A stretch of 64,000 nucleotides of DNA, from the NCBI GenBank assembly GCA_934661375.1, contig CAKUJH010000018.1:5582-69581 (forward strand). The letters are read 5' to 3'. Below the pieces are notes generated by a model. It saw nothing but the letters and a program-made list of their open reading frames with translations. It made no database searches and was not told the DNA's origin. The position numbers were made by a program, and so were the translations under genes. Positions 17,244-25,038 of the stretch are shown piece by piece; positions within the stretch are counted from its first letter, which is position 1; every line of letters begins with the position of its first letter. Source of the DNA: an uncultured Victivallales bacterium (GTDB lineage: Bacteria; Verrucomicrobiota; Lentisphaeria; Victivallales; UBA1829).

Positions 17244-17456
17244 ATGGCCGAGAAAGAAAAAGGCAAAGTCAAATGGTTCAACAACTCCAAAGGGTATGGC
17301 TTCATCGAACGTGCATCCGGTGATGACATCTTCCTGCATTACAGCTCCATCAAGGTGGACGGCTACCGGACTGTGAAAGAAGGTCAGGAAGTCGAATTCA
17401 TCGTTACCAATGGCGCAAAAGGACTGCAGGCGGACGAAGTTGTTCCTTTGAACTGA
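17244..17456 (+). CDS. Cold-shock domain protein, CspA family (70 aa)
   Basis: A single S1-like cold-shock domain: KGKVKWFNNSKGYGFIER contains RNP1 (KGYGFI) and DDIFLHYSSI contains RNP2 (DIFLHY). The ATG at 17244 gives exactly the family length of 70 aa; an in-frame ATG at 17232 has no room for a ribosome site. Such proteins bind single-stranded RNA and act as RNA chaperones. The gene has its own promoter and terminator and so is monocistronic. Confidence 0.95.
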   Translation: MAEKEKGKVKWFNNSKGYGFIERASGDDIFLHYSSIKVDGYRTVKEGQEVEFIVTNGAKGLQADEVVPLN

Positions 17457-17475
17457 TCCCGTCTGTTTGACAGAG

Positions 17476-17513
17476 AAAACCCGGTTCGTCCACTGACTCG
17501 GACCGGGTTTTTC
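17476..17513 (+). terminator. Intrinsic terminator after the cold-shock gene
   Basis: ACCCG and CGGGT plus GTCC and GGAC form a bulged stem with an 8-nt loop, followed by TTTTTCGTTTCTTT. An A-run precedes it, so it may also serve the convergent permease transcript. Confidence 0.75.
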
Positions 17514-17538
17514 GTTTCTTTCCGGAAAAGTTCTGTAT

Positions 17539-18495
17539 TCAGGATCGAAGCCGCGGATCCAGCACATCGCGCAAGGCATCTCCCAGCAGATTCAGCGCCA
17601 GTACCAGCACAAACATGAATGCCGTGGCTCCGCCGACTTCCCACCAGATCCCACGCCAGAGACGTTCCTGCCCGTCCGCGATCATCACGCCCCAGCTCGG
17701 CTCAAACTGTACACCCAGCCCCAGATAGCTCACAATCACTTCGGTCATCACCGCAAACGCAAAGCGCATGGTGAAGTAAACTATGATCAGATGGGCAAGA
17801 TTCGGCAGAATATGACGCGTCAAAATCCGGAAATCACTCTGCCCCAGCGCACGCGCCGCCAGCACATACTGCCGGTCCCGCAGTTTCATGGTTTCCGCAC
17901 GCACCACCCGGCAGAGCGCAACCCAGCCCGTCAGCCCGATTCCCAGATACACTGCCAGCATCCCCGGCTCTGTACGCAGACATCCCGCCAGCACAGCAAA
18001 GGCATGTTCCAGCGGAGCATACAGAAAGCCTTTCGACACCAGCAGGGCAAATGCCAGAATGAACAGCAGGGACGGCATGGAGGCGAAGGTGCTGTAAATC
18101 CAGACCACGGCGTCATCTGTTTTCCCGCCGTAATATCCCGCAAGAATCCCCAGTGTTACCCCAACCAGTGCGGAAATCAGCGAAGCCGCCACCCCTACTT
18201 TGACCGCAGTCTTCGCGGCAAACACCGCCCGCAGGAAAACATCCCGTCCCAGATAATCGGTCCCCAGCCAATGCCGCCGCGACGGCGGTTCAAAACGTTC
18301 CGACAGATGACGCTGCTGATAGACCGGCTCCACTTTCCGTGCAGCACAGTACATGCCGTACCCTTCCGCAAAAACAGCCATCCCCAGATACAGCAGACAC
18401 AACAGCAGTGCCGCCGCTGCGGCTTTCCGGCGGAGCAGACGTCCCAGCGTGTCTTTCCAAAAAGACTGCCGGCGCGGTATGGCGGCTTCAGGCAT
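17539..18495 (-). CDS. ABC transporter permease, OppC/DppC type (318 aa)
   Basis: An inner-membrane permease of the peptide/nickel class. After a first membrane helix (AAAALLLCLLYLGMAVF) the protein has HWLGTDYLGRDVFLR, the OppC hallmark. It then has several membrane spans with the EAA-like coupling loop EYVLAARALG-type sequence (RQYVLAARALGQSDFRILTRHILPN). The ATG at 18495 overlaps the mnmG stop by 8 nt and has GGAG 7 nt upstream. No OppB, ATPase or binding-protein genes are nearby, so its partners must be encoded elsewhere. Confidence 0.88.
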   Translation of the reverse strand: MPEAAIPRRQSFWKDTLGRLLRRKAAAAALLLCLLYLGMAVFAEGYGMYCAARKVEPVYQQRHLSERFEPPSRRHWLGTDYLGRDVFLRAVFAAKTAVKVGVAASLISALVGVTLGILAGYYGGKTDDAVVWIYSTFASMPSLLFILAFALLVSKGFLYAPLEHAFAVLAGCLRTEPGMLAVYLGIGLTGWVALCRVVRAETMKLRDRQYVLAARALGQSDFRILTRHILPNLAHLIIVYFTMRFAFAVMTEVIVSYLGLGVQFEPSWGVMIADGQERLWRGIWWEVGGATAFMFVLVLALNLLGDALRDVLDPRLRS

Positions 18496-20365
18496 CCGGC
18501 TGCTCCGTATCTTTCGGAGTATGACGCGCACGCATCAGAAACACTTGCAGCAGAGATATTTCCGAAGGCGTAACTCCGTCAATGCGTCCCGCCTGCGCCA
18601 GGGTTCCCGGACGCACTTTCTGCAGTTTCATGCGGGATTCATTGCGCAGTCCGGGCAGTGAACTGTAATCAAAATCTTCCGGAATACGCCATGCTTCCAG
18701 TGCGCGCAAACGCCGGATCGCCTGCTCTTCCTGCCGCATATACCCTTCGTAATGCGCCTGTATCGCCAGATGACGAAGCACGCGGCGGTCAGTGGCATTT
18801 TCCGAGTCCAGACCGATTTCCGCCATTTCGAATTTCGGCGGTTCCGCCTCACAATCTCCTTTGCAGTCTTTCAGTGCATCCCACAGATTCCGTCCGGAAC
18901 GGCGGATGCTCCGGCAGAGCGCTTCCGTCTTTTCACATTTTTCTGCATAATCGCGGAAACGGTCGTACTTTTCCTGCGGCAACAGTCCCCATTCATATGC
19001 GGACGGACACAGCCGGAAATCCGCGTTGTCCTGACGCAGCGACAGACGATGTTCCGCCCGGCTGGTGAACAGACGGTAGGGTTCCACGATTTCCTTGGTG
19101 GTGATGTCATCTGCCAGCACTCCCAGGTACGAGCTGTCGCGTCCCAATTCGACGCCATCCTTGCCGGCGGCATAACGCGCGGCATTCAGTCCGGCAAGCA
19201 GTCCCTGCCCCGCCGCTTCCTCATAACCGCTGGTCCCGTTGATCTGTCCCGCGTGATACAGCCCTTTCCACTTGCGGACATGCAGAGTGCGGTCGAGTTC
19301 TTCCGGGAAAACAAAATCATACTCAATGGCATACGCATACCGGGTAACTTTGGCATGTTCCAGACCGGGAATCGTCCGCAGAATTTTCAGCTGGATTTCC
19401 GGCGGCAGACTGGTGGACAGACCGTTCAGATAATATTCCCCGGTGTATTCCCCTTCCGGCTCCAGATAAATGTGATGTCGTTCGTGATCGGGAAAACGCA
19501 CGATCTTGTCTTCGAACGATGGACAGTAACGCGTCCCGATACCGTGAATCAGCCCGTTGTACATGGGCGCCTTGTCCAGATTGGAACGGACCAGTTCCGC
19601 GGCGCGGGCATCGGTATGCGTCAGGTAACAGACCATGTTCTTGTCATGAGACTCCGGGCGGATGGAATCATCCGGGAAAAAACTGAACCGTTCATCGGCG
19701 TCTTCGGAAGGTTGCGTATCCAGACCGGAAAAATCAATGCTGGAGCCCAGCAGCCGCGGCGGAGTCCCCGTTTTCAGCCGACCGGTATGCAGATGAAGCT
19801 GCTCCCGGAAAGCCGCTGCCAAAGCAACGGACGGCGGATCACCGGCACGCCCGCCGGGAAAACTCCGCAAGCCGAAGTGCATCTTTCCCGCCAGAAACGT
19901 TCCGGTCGCAACCACAACGCTCTTGGATTTGTACAGATCGCCGAATTCCGTCTCCACACCGCAGACTGCATCCCCGCCCAGCAGAAACGAAGTAACCTGG
20001 GATTGCTTGATAGTAAGATTCGGGGTAAGTTCCAGCAGCCGCTTCATGGAGCGCTGATAAGCGACTTTATCGCACTGGGAACGCGGCGACCAGACCGCGG
20101 GTCCCTTGGTCCGGTTCAGCATTCTGAATTGAATGGAAGAAGCATCGGCAATCTGTCCCATTGCTCCGCCGAGGGCATCGATTTCGCGTACCAGATGACC
20201 TTTCGCAATGCCGCCGATACACGGGTTGCAGCTCATCTGGGCAATATGATCAAGGTTGATGGTCAGCATCAGAGTGGATGCGCCAAGCCGAGCCGAGGCA
20301 TAAGCCGCCTCGCAGGCGGCATGTCCGCCGCCGATCACGATAACATCATAATATTCTTCCGGCAT
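18488..20365 (-). CDS. mnmG: tRNA uridine-5-carboxymethylaminomethyl modification enzyme MnmG/GidA (625 aa)
   Basis: MnmG with MnmE installs the cmnm5 group on U34 of certain tRNAs. The N-terminal FAD site is VIVIGGGHAACEAA; the GidA signature follows (SCNPCIGGIAKGHLVREIDALGG) with the two conserved Cys region, and GPAVWSPRSQCDK. Further on come GQINGTSGYEEAAGQGLLAGLNAA and TSRAEHRLSLRQDNAD. Length matches the family (620-630 aa). It is the first gene of a two-gene unit with the OppC-like permease. Confidence 0.97.
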   Translation of the reverse strand: MPEEYYDVIVIGGGHAACEAAYASARLGASTLMLTINLDHIAQMSCNPCIGGIAKGHLVREIDALGGAMGQIADASSIQFRMLNRTKGPAVWSPRSQCDKVAYQRSMKRLLELTPNLTIKQSQVTSFLLGGDAVCGVETEFGDLYKSKSVVVATGTFLAGKMHFGLRSFPGGRAGDPPSVALAAAFREQLHLHTGRLKTGTPPRLLGSSIDFSGLDTQPSEDADERFSFFPDDSIRPESHDKNMVCYLTHTDARAAELVRSNLDKAPMYNGLIHGIGTRYCPSFEDKIVRFPDHERHHIYLEPEGEYTGEYYLNGLSTSLPPEIQLKILRTIPGLEHAKVTRYAYAIEYDFVFPEELDRTLHVRKWKGLYHAGQINGTSGYEEAAGQGLLAGLNAARYAAGKDGVELGRDSSYLGVLADDITTKEIVEPYRLFTSRAEHRLSLRQDNADFRLCPSAYEWGLLPQEKYDRFRDYAEKCEKTEALCRSIRRSGRNLWDALKDCKGDCEAEPPKFEMAEIGLDSENATDRRVLRHLAIQAHYEGYMRQEEQAIRRLRALEAWRIPEDFDYSSLPGLRNESRMKLQKVRPGTLAQAGRIDGVTPSEISLLQVFLMRARHTPKDTEQPDA

Positions 20366-20456
20366 ATTCCGATTTCTTCCTCATTTGATAATCCGGTAAT
20401 ATACCGCCCTTTTCCGTTTTTTTCATCCGTCCGGCAACTTTTTTTTGAGATTTATA

Positions 20457-20897
20457 TCATTTCTCACAGGCGGAACTCAGTCTTGTCTGCAAAAACTTCA
20501 GGCGTTTTTCCAGACTCTCACGATCCTTTTCCGATTTCCACAGATGATATTTCAATTGAATCTGCAAACATCGGATTTCTTCCGTCGTCAATACCGCTGA
20601 GGAAGCAATTCCGGCTTTATACTGCAAGCGATAATCATTCAACAGGCGCTCCAGACATTCCGACAATCGCTGCCGTATATTTTTCTTCGTATCAGCCTCC
20701 GATGAATCAGCCTCCAGACGAGCAAGCAACAGACGAATTTCCGCGTTCAGCAAGGTGGGAAGGGACGCTGTTCCGTTCTTAAATTCCAATTGCTTCTGCG
20801 TAAATTCCCTGGACAAAGTCTCGAATTCATCCGCAACAATCACGATATCAGCGAACAATAACGATAACAGTAACATTCCGGTTTTCCAGCAAAACAT
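20457..20897 (-). CDS. Secreted helical protein with two TolC-like repeats (146 aa)
   Basis: The ATG at 20897 sits 6 nt after AGGAGG. A signal peptide (MFCWKTGMLLLSLLFADIVIVA) is followed by an all-helical chain. Two segments share a pattern: QLEFKNGTASLPTLLNAEIRLL and QYKAGIASSAVLTTEEIRCLQ. This is the 'Y/F-K-x-G-x-A-S-x-x-x-L-x-x-E' hairpin typical of outer-membrane efflux (TolC) proteins. The chain is far too short for a full TolC (~450 aa), so it may be a degenerate or minimal relative. Function unknown. Confidence 0.6.
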   Translation of the reverse strand: MFCWKTGMLLLSLLFADIVIVADEFETLSREFTQKQLEFKNGTASLPTLLNAEIRLLLARLEADSSEADTKKNIRQRLSECLERLLNDYRLQYKAGIASSAVLTTEEIRCLQIQLKYHLWKSEKDRESLEKRLKFLQTRLSSACEK

Positions 20898-21043
20898 GCG
20901 CATCCTCCTTTCCACAACGGTAACTTCGCCAAATATAACATGGATTCAACGCAATACAATTGAAAAAATCCGTTTTTTTCTGTCTCCGGCGTGTTTTTTC
21001 TGAAAAATGTGCTATACTGTTCCTGAAAGGAAAAGTCGCTGCC

Positions 21044-21826
21044 ATGAATCATTATGAAATACTGGGCATTGATGCCGATTGCGGGTTTGCCGCTCTGAAA
21101 AAGGCATATTACCGCAAAGCGCGGGAATGTCATCCCGACCGTTTCGGCGGCGATCCGGAAAAAACCGAGCAGTTCAAACAGCTGGTCGAAGCATTCGTCA
21201 CCCTTTCCGATCCGGAAAAACGCCGTCTCTATGATTCCGCACTCCGGCCCGGCCCCCGGTTTACCACCATCATTTCACAGGAAACCATCATGGACACCGA
21301 TGCCGATGACACCCTGGAAGAACTCATTGTGGGCAATGACCCGCCCGCGGGTACCACCCTGTTCACGTTTTTCAGTGATCTGGAAAAAACTCTGGTGTTC
21401 ATGACCAGCCGCGAAGCCCGCGACTGTTTCGAAAAAAGAAAATTCCGCACCGCCGCCAGACTTTACGAAAAACTGGTCATCCTGGCGCCGGTCAATATTC
21501 TGTACCGCGTCTATCTGGCACGCTGTCTTACCCGGCTTCAACGTTATCGGCAGGCAGCGGTTCATTATAAGGCGGCTCTGGCAGTCGGACGACACCGGGA
21601 CCCGCCGCAGCATCTGCTCCGGGTGCAATATGAACTTAAACAGCTGAACCGGAAACGTCTGCCGTTTTTTGCGCGGCTGCGGAAACTTTTCCAGCCGGAT
21701 GATCCGAACGTGTTCCGCTCTCCCGAAGAAGAAATGATTGCCGCCGCAGAACGCGAAATGGCACGGATGCTTTCCGCAGAAAAACAACTCGCCGAACAGA
21801 AAAACCGGAAACGTCTTTCCCGCTGA
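21044..21826 (+). CDS. J-domain protein with C-terminal TPR-like helices (260 aa)
   Basis: The N-terminal 65 residues are a J domain (NHYEILGID..., AYYRKARECHPDRFGG with the HPD motif, LSDPEKRRLYD), which stimulates Hsp70 ATPase. There is no Gly/Phe region or zinc finger, so this is not DnaJ proper. Residues ~125-200 look like tetratricopeptide helices (KFRTAARLYEKLVILAPVNILYRVYLARCLTRLQRYRQAAVHYKAAL, in part). The C-terminus is basic and helical. The ATG at 21044 begins exactly at the J domain. Client is unknown. Confidence 0.85.
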   Translation: MNHYEILGIDADCGFAALKKAYYRKARECHPDRFGGDPEKTEQFKQLVEAFVTLSDPEKRRLYDSALRPGPRFTTIISQETIMDTDADDTLEELIVGNDPPAGTTLFTFFSDLEKTLVFMTSREARDCFEKRKFRTAARLYEKLVILAPVNILYRVYLARCLTRLQRYRQAAVHYKAALAVGRHRDPPQHLLRVQYELKQLNRKRLPFFARLRKLFQPDDPNVFRSPEEEMIAAAEREMARMLSAEKQLAEQKNRKRLSR

Positions 21827-21856
21827 AACAAAGCCGGACAAACAGAACTGGACGGC

Positions 21857-21892
21857 AAAAAAAAACCAGAGCCGAAGCCCTGGTCTTTTTTG
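21857..21892. terminator. Bidirectional terminator between the J-domain gene and rpsS
   Basis: ACCAG-GC and GC-CTGGT pair around a CGAA tetraloop (21865-21884). The stem is flanked by an A-run on the left and a T-run on the right, so it can stop transcripts from both convergent genes. It marks the 3' end of the ribosomal block. Confidence 0.85.
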
Positions 21893-21910
21893 TAAACAGA
21901 ATCTGATGAA

Positions 21911-22186
21911 TCAGACCGTTTTGCCGGAGATCACGCCGTGGCCCTTGAATGTACGGGTCGGGGCAAATTCACCGAGACGATGTCCGACCATGTTTTCAGT
22001 CACAAACACCGTGGTGAAGGTTTTGCCGTTATGCACATTGAAGGTGAAACCAACGAAGTCCGGAATGATCATGGAACGGCGCGACCAAGTCTTGATCGGC
22101 TTTTTGGCTCCGCTCTTATCCATTCTCTGAACTTTTTCGATCACGTGGGCATCCACAAAGGGACCTTTTTTAATTGATCTGGCCAT
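21911..22186 (-). CDS. rpsS: 30S ribosomal protein S19 (91 aa)
   Basis: Full-length S19: MARSIKKGPFVDAHV, then KTWSRRSMIIPDFVGFTF, VHNGKTF, and MVGHRLGEFAPTRTFKGH. GGAGG precedes the start, and the gap to rplB is 3 nt. It is the last gene of this cluster; rplV, which normally follows, is absent and a terminator stands 19 nt downstream. Confidence 0.98.
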   Translation of the reverse strand: MARSIKKGPFVDAHVIEKVQRMDKSGAKKPIKTWSRRSMIIPDFVGFTFNVHNGKTFTTVFVTENMVGHRLGEFAPTRTFKGHGVISGKTV

Positions 22187-22189
22187 GGT

Positions 22190-23017
22190 TTACTTCTTCC
22201 TCCGTTCAACAATGAATTTCGAACTCGGCTTCTTCGGATGGCGGGTGAGCTTGCCTTTGGCGAGCTGGCCCCACGGAGAGACCGGATGACCGCCGCCGCT
22301 GGACCGACCTTCACCACCGCCCATCGGATGGTCAACCGGGTTCTGGACAACGCCGCGGACATGCGGACGGAAACCGAGGTAACGCTTCTTGCCGGCTTTA
22401 CCCATATCGGCATTCATGTAATCCACATTGCCGACCTGACCGATGGTGGCTTTGCATTCCAGATTGACCATGCGGACTTCTCCGCTCGGCAGTTTGATCT
22501 GGGCATAATCACCGTCTTTGGCGCGCAGGGTGGCAACCTGACCGGCTGCACGAACCATGCTGGCACCTTTGCCCGGAGTCAGTTCGATGTTGTGAATCTG
22601 GACACCCAGCGGGATGTTGCGCAGTTTGAACGCGTTGCCCGGCTGAATTTCACCCTTGTCGCCGGAAATCACTTTCTGGCCGACTTTCATCCCGACCGGA
22701 GCCAGGATGTAGGATTTCACACCGTCGCTGTAAGCAATCAGGGCGATGAACGCAGAACGGTTCGGATCGTATTCGATGTGCTGAACCGTCGCTTCGATTC
22801 CGTCTTTGTTGCGGCGGAAGTCAACCATGCGGTAGGTGCGCTTGTTGCCGCTGCCGCGGAAACGGGTCGTGATACGTCCCATATTGTTGCGGCCGCCGGT
22901 GGACTTTTTGCCTTTGCAAAGGCTCTTTTCAGGAGTCTGACGGGTCAGTTCGGAATAATCAACAACCGAGCTGCCGCGCAGGCTCTTCGTAATAGGTCTG
23001 AAAGTTTTAATAGGCAT
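22190..23017 (-). CDS. rplB: 50S ribosomal protein L2 (275 aa)
   Basis: L2 helps form the peptidyl-transferase region and joins the subunits. Landmarks are KSTGGRNNMGRITTRFRGSG, ILAPVGMKVGQKV, GKGASMVRAAG, and the C-terminal NPVDHPMGGGEGRSSGG with the conserved His implicated in ribosome function. Length is standard. AAGGAG lies 7 nt before the start; the gap from rplW is 11 nt. Confidence 0.98.
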   Translation of the reverse strand: MPIKTFRPITKSLRGSSVVDYSELTRQTPEKSLCKGKKSTGGRNNMGRITTRFRGSGNKRTYRMVDFRRNKDGIEATVQHIEYDPNRSAFIALIAYSDGVKSYILAPVGMKVGQKVISGDKGEIQPGNAFKLRNIPLGVQIHNIELTPGKGASMVRAAGQVATLRAKDGDYAQIKLPSGEVRMVNLECKATIGQVGNVDYMNADMGKAGKKRYLGFRPHVRGVVQNPVDHPMGGGEGRSSGGGHPVSPWGQLAKGKLTRHPKKPSSKFIVERRKK

Positions 23018-23028
23018 CTTTCGTCTCC

Positions 23029-23316
23029 TTATGCAAGGTCAATGGAGCCTTCGGCGAGGGTGACGACTGCCTTCTTCCAACTGGCACGACGGCCGGGAAT
23101 CGGGGATCTGCCCGCGCGTTTGAGCTTGCCCATAAAGTTGAGAACATTAACGGATTTGACCTTCACACCGTAGATTTCCTCAATCGCCGCCGCAACTTCC
23201 AGCTTCGTGGCTTTCACGGCAACGCGGAACGCGTATTTGTTCTGCTCTTTCAGCAGCGCGCTCTTTTCGGTCATCATAAGATGCTTGACAATATCGTAAG
23301 GACTGTTAAACTTCAT
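23029..23316 (-). CDS. rplW: 50S ribosomal protein L23 (95 aa)
   Basis: L23 sits at the nascent-chain exit and docks trigger factor and SRP. The sequence shows IVKHLMMTEKSALLKEQNKYAFRV, AAAIEEIYGVKVKSVNVLN and a basic C-terminus (GRRASWKKAVVTL). It is placed in the usual L4-L23-L2 order with short gaps. Confidence 0.96.
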   Translation of the reverse strand: MKFNSPYDIVKHLMMTEKSALLKEQNKYAFRVAVKATKLEVAAAIEEIYGVKVKSVNVLNFMGKLKRAGRSPIPGRRASWKKAVVTLAEGSIDLA

Positions 23317-23330
23317 TTTCCTGTTCTCCC

Positions 23331-23960
23331 TTATGCCAGACGCTTGACAAATGCGTCAAGAGCTTCTTTGGTGAAAAGGATCTTGTCCGCCAGAAGAACA
23401 TAGTAAGTGTTCACGCTCGTTGCTTTGAGAGTGAAGACCATGCTCATGTTTCCGGCAGCGCGTTCCAGATTCTCATCATATTCCGGCACAGCGACCAGCA
23501 CTTTGGAGTCGTCCAGCTTCAGGGCTTTCAGAACACCGGCAAAATTCTTGGTCTTGAAATCCGGCAGATTCAGAGAATCAACCACAATCACCGATTTTTC
23601 CTGAAGGCAGTCGGAAAACGCACGCTTCAGCGCCAGTTTACGAACCTTCTGATTCAGCTTGATGGAGAAATCGCGGGGCTTCGGACCGAACGCAATACCG
23701 CCGTGACGCCAAACCGGGTTGCGGGTTTCGCCGGCACGGGCGCGACCTCCGCCTTTCTGTTTGAACGGCTTCTTGCCTGTTCCGGCCACTTCAGCACGGG
23801 TCTTGGTCGAAGCAGTACCCGCACGGGTTTCCGCCAGAAATCCAACAACCGCGTCATGAACAGCCTGTGTGCCCTTTTCGAGCTCGATGCAGGAATCGTC
23901 GATGGTATAATCCCCGACCTTCTCCCCCTTCATATTCAGTATGTCAATCACAATAGACAT
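23331..23960 (-). CDS. rplD: 50S ribosomal protein L4 (209 aa)
   Basis: Landmarks are the extended loop KPFKQKGGGRARAGETRNPVWRHGG, then GPKPRDFSIKLNQKVRKLALKRAFSD and the C-terminal Rossmann-like part. In gamma-proteobacteria L4 also represses the S10 operon, but no matching leader structure was identified here. The start has only a weak AGGTG site. Confidence 0.97.
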   Translation of the reverse strand: MSIVIDILNMKGEKVGDYTIDDSCIELEKGTQAVHDAVVGFLAETRAGTASTKTRAEVAGTGKKPFKQKGGGRARAGETRNPVWRHGGIAFGPKPRDFSIKLNQKVRKLALKRAFSDCLQEKSVIVVDSLNLPDFKTKNFAGVLKALKLDDSKVLVAVPEYDENLERAAGNMSMVFTLKATSVNTYYVLLADKILFTKEALDAFVKRLA

Positions 23961-23985
23961 TTTTTCACCTGTCAGTTATTGGGGA

Positions 23986-24618
23986 TTATTTCTTTTTGGC
24001 TTTCTTGACAATGAGAGTATTTCCATTGGGACCCGGAACGGCTCCGCGAACAAAAATCAAATTCTCATCAGCAGAAACTTTCACGACACGCAAATTCTGC
24101 ACCGTAATGCTGGAATTGCCGAGCTGACCAGGCATCTTCTTGCCCTTGATGATGTTGCCGGGTTTTTCACGGCAGCCAATTGAACCGGGTTTCCGGTGCC
24201 ATCCACCGCCGTGACCGTCACGACCGCCGGCAAAGTGATGACGCTTCATAACGCCCTGGTATCCTTTACCTTTGGTCACGCCGGAAATATCCAGAAACTC
24301 GCCTTCGGCAAAGATGTCCGCCTTGATCTGGGAACCGATTTCATTCGCAGGATCTTCATCGGCACGGAATTCACGGATAAACGCCGGCGGATTCGCCGCC
24401 AGTCCCGCTTTCGTCACATTCCCGATGACAGATTTAGAGGTGTTTTTCACCTTCTTTTCCCCAAAACCGACCTGAAGGGCAGAATACCCGTCACGTTCTT
24501 TGGTCTTGACGCCGACGACCACACACGGACCGGCTTCAATGACGGTCACGGGAATCAGAATTCCCTTGTCGTCATAGACCTGCGTCATACCGACTTTCTT
24601 TCCGATTAAACCTTTCAT
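23986..24618 (-). CDS. rplC: 50S ribosomal protein L3 (210 aa)
   Basis: The protein starts MKGLIGKKVGMTQVYDDKG and ends with the RKTPGS-like region (HRKPGSIGCREKPGNIIKGKKMPGQLG) that reaches the peptidyl-transferase centre. The ATG at 24618 has GGAG 5 nt upstream; the in-frame extension to 24636 is not needed. An 81-nt gap separates it from rpsJ, longer than other gaps in the cluster. Confidence 0.97.
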   Translation of the reverse strand: MKGLIGKKVGMTQVYDDKGILIPVTVIEAGPCVVVGVKTKERDGYSALQVGFGEKKVKNTSKSVIGNVTKAGLAANPPAFIREFRADEDPANEIGSQIKADIFAEGEFLDISGVTKGKGYQGVMKRHHFAGGRDGHGGGWHRKPGSIGCREKPGNIIKGKKMPGQLGNSSITVQNLRVVKVSADENLIFVRGAVPGPNGNTLIVKKAKKK

Positions 24619-24699
24619 TTTGCTCCTTTCAGGCACATGTCCTCTCGGAAAAAGGACCTTGGTGCCAAAAATGCTTTTTTATTATAACTGATTTCGCAA

Positions 24700-25038
24700 T
24701 CAGTTGCCAATTTTGATCGAAATATCAACACCAGCGGGAAGATTGAGCTTCTTCAGCTCGTCAACCGTCTTCGCAGTCGGTTTGATGATGTCCATCAGAC
24801 GCTTGTGCGTTCTGATTTCAAACTGATCCATGGACTTTTTGTCAACATGGGGTGAGCGGTTGACCGTATAACGTTCAACACGCATCGGCAACGGAATCGG
24901 ACCGGCAACCACGGAACCGGTTCTGCGGGCGGTATTGAGAATCTCAGATACCGACTGATCGAGAATGCGGTGCTCGTAGGCCTGAAGCTTAATGCGAATC
25001 TTCTGGGCCGATTTCGAGGATGAAGTTTTCGTACTCAT
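24700..25038 (-). CDS. rpsJ: 30S ribosomal protein S10 (112 aa)
   Basis: S10 (NusE) acts in the ribosome and in antitermination. Landmarks are KIRIKLQAYEHRILDQSV, GPIPLPMRVERYTVNRSPHVDKKSMDQFEIRTHKRLMDI. It carries about 10 extra N-terminal residues rich in Ser, Thr and Lys. The start overlaps the fusA stop by 4 nt, fusing the str and S10 units into one transcript. Confidence 0.97.
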   Translation of the reverse strand: MSTKTSSSKSAQKIRIKLQAYEHRILDQSVSEILNTARRTGSVVAGPIPLPMRVERYTVNRSPHVDKKSMDQFEIRTHKRLMDIIKPTAKTVDELKKLNLPAGVDISIKIGN

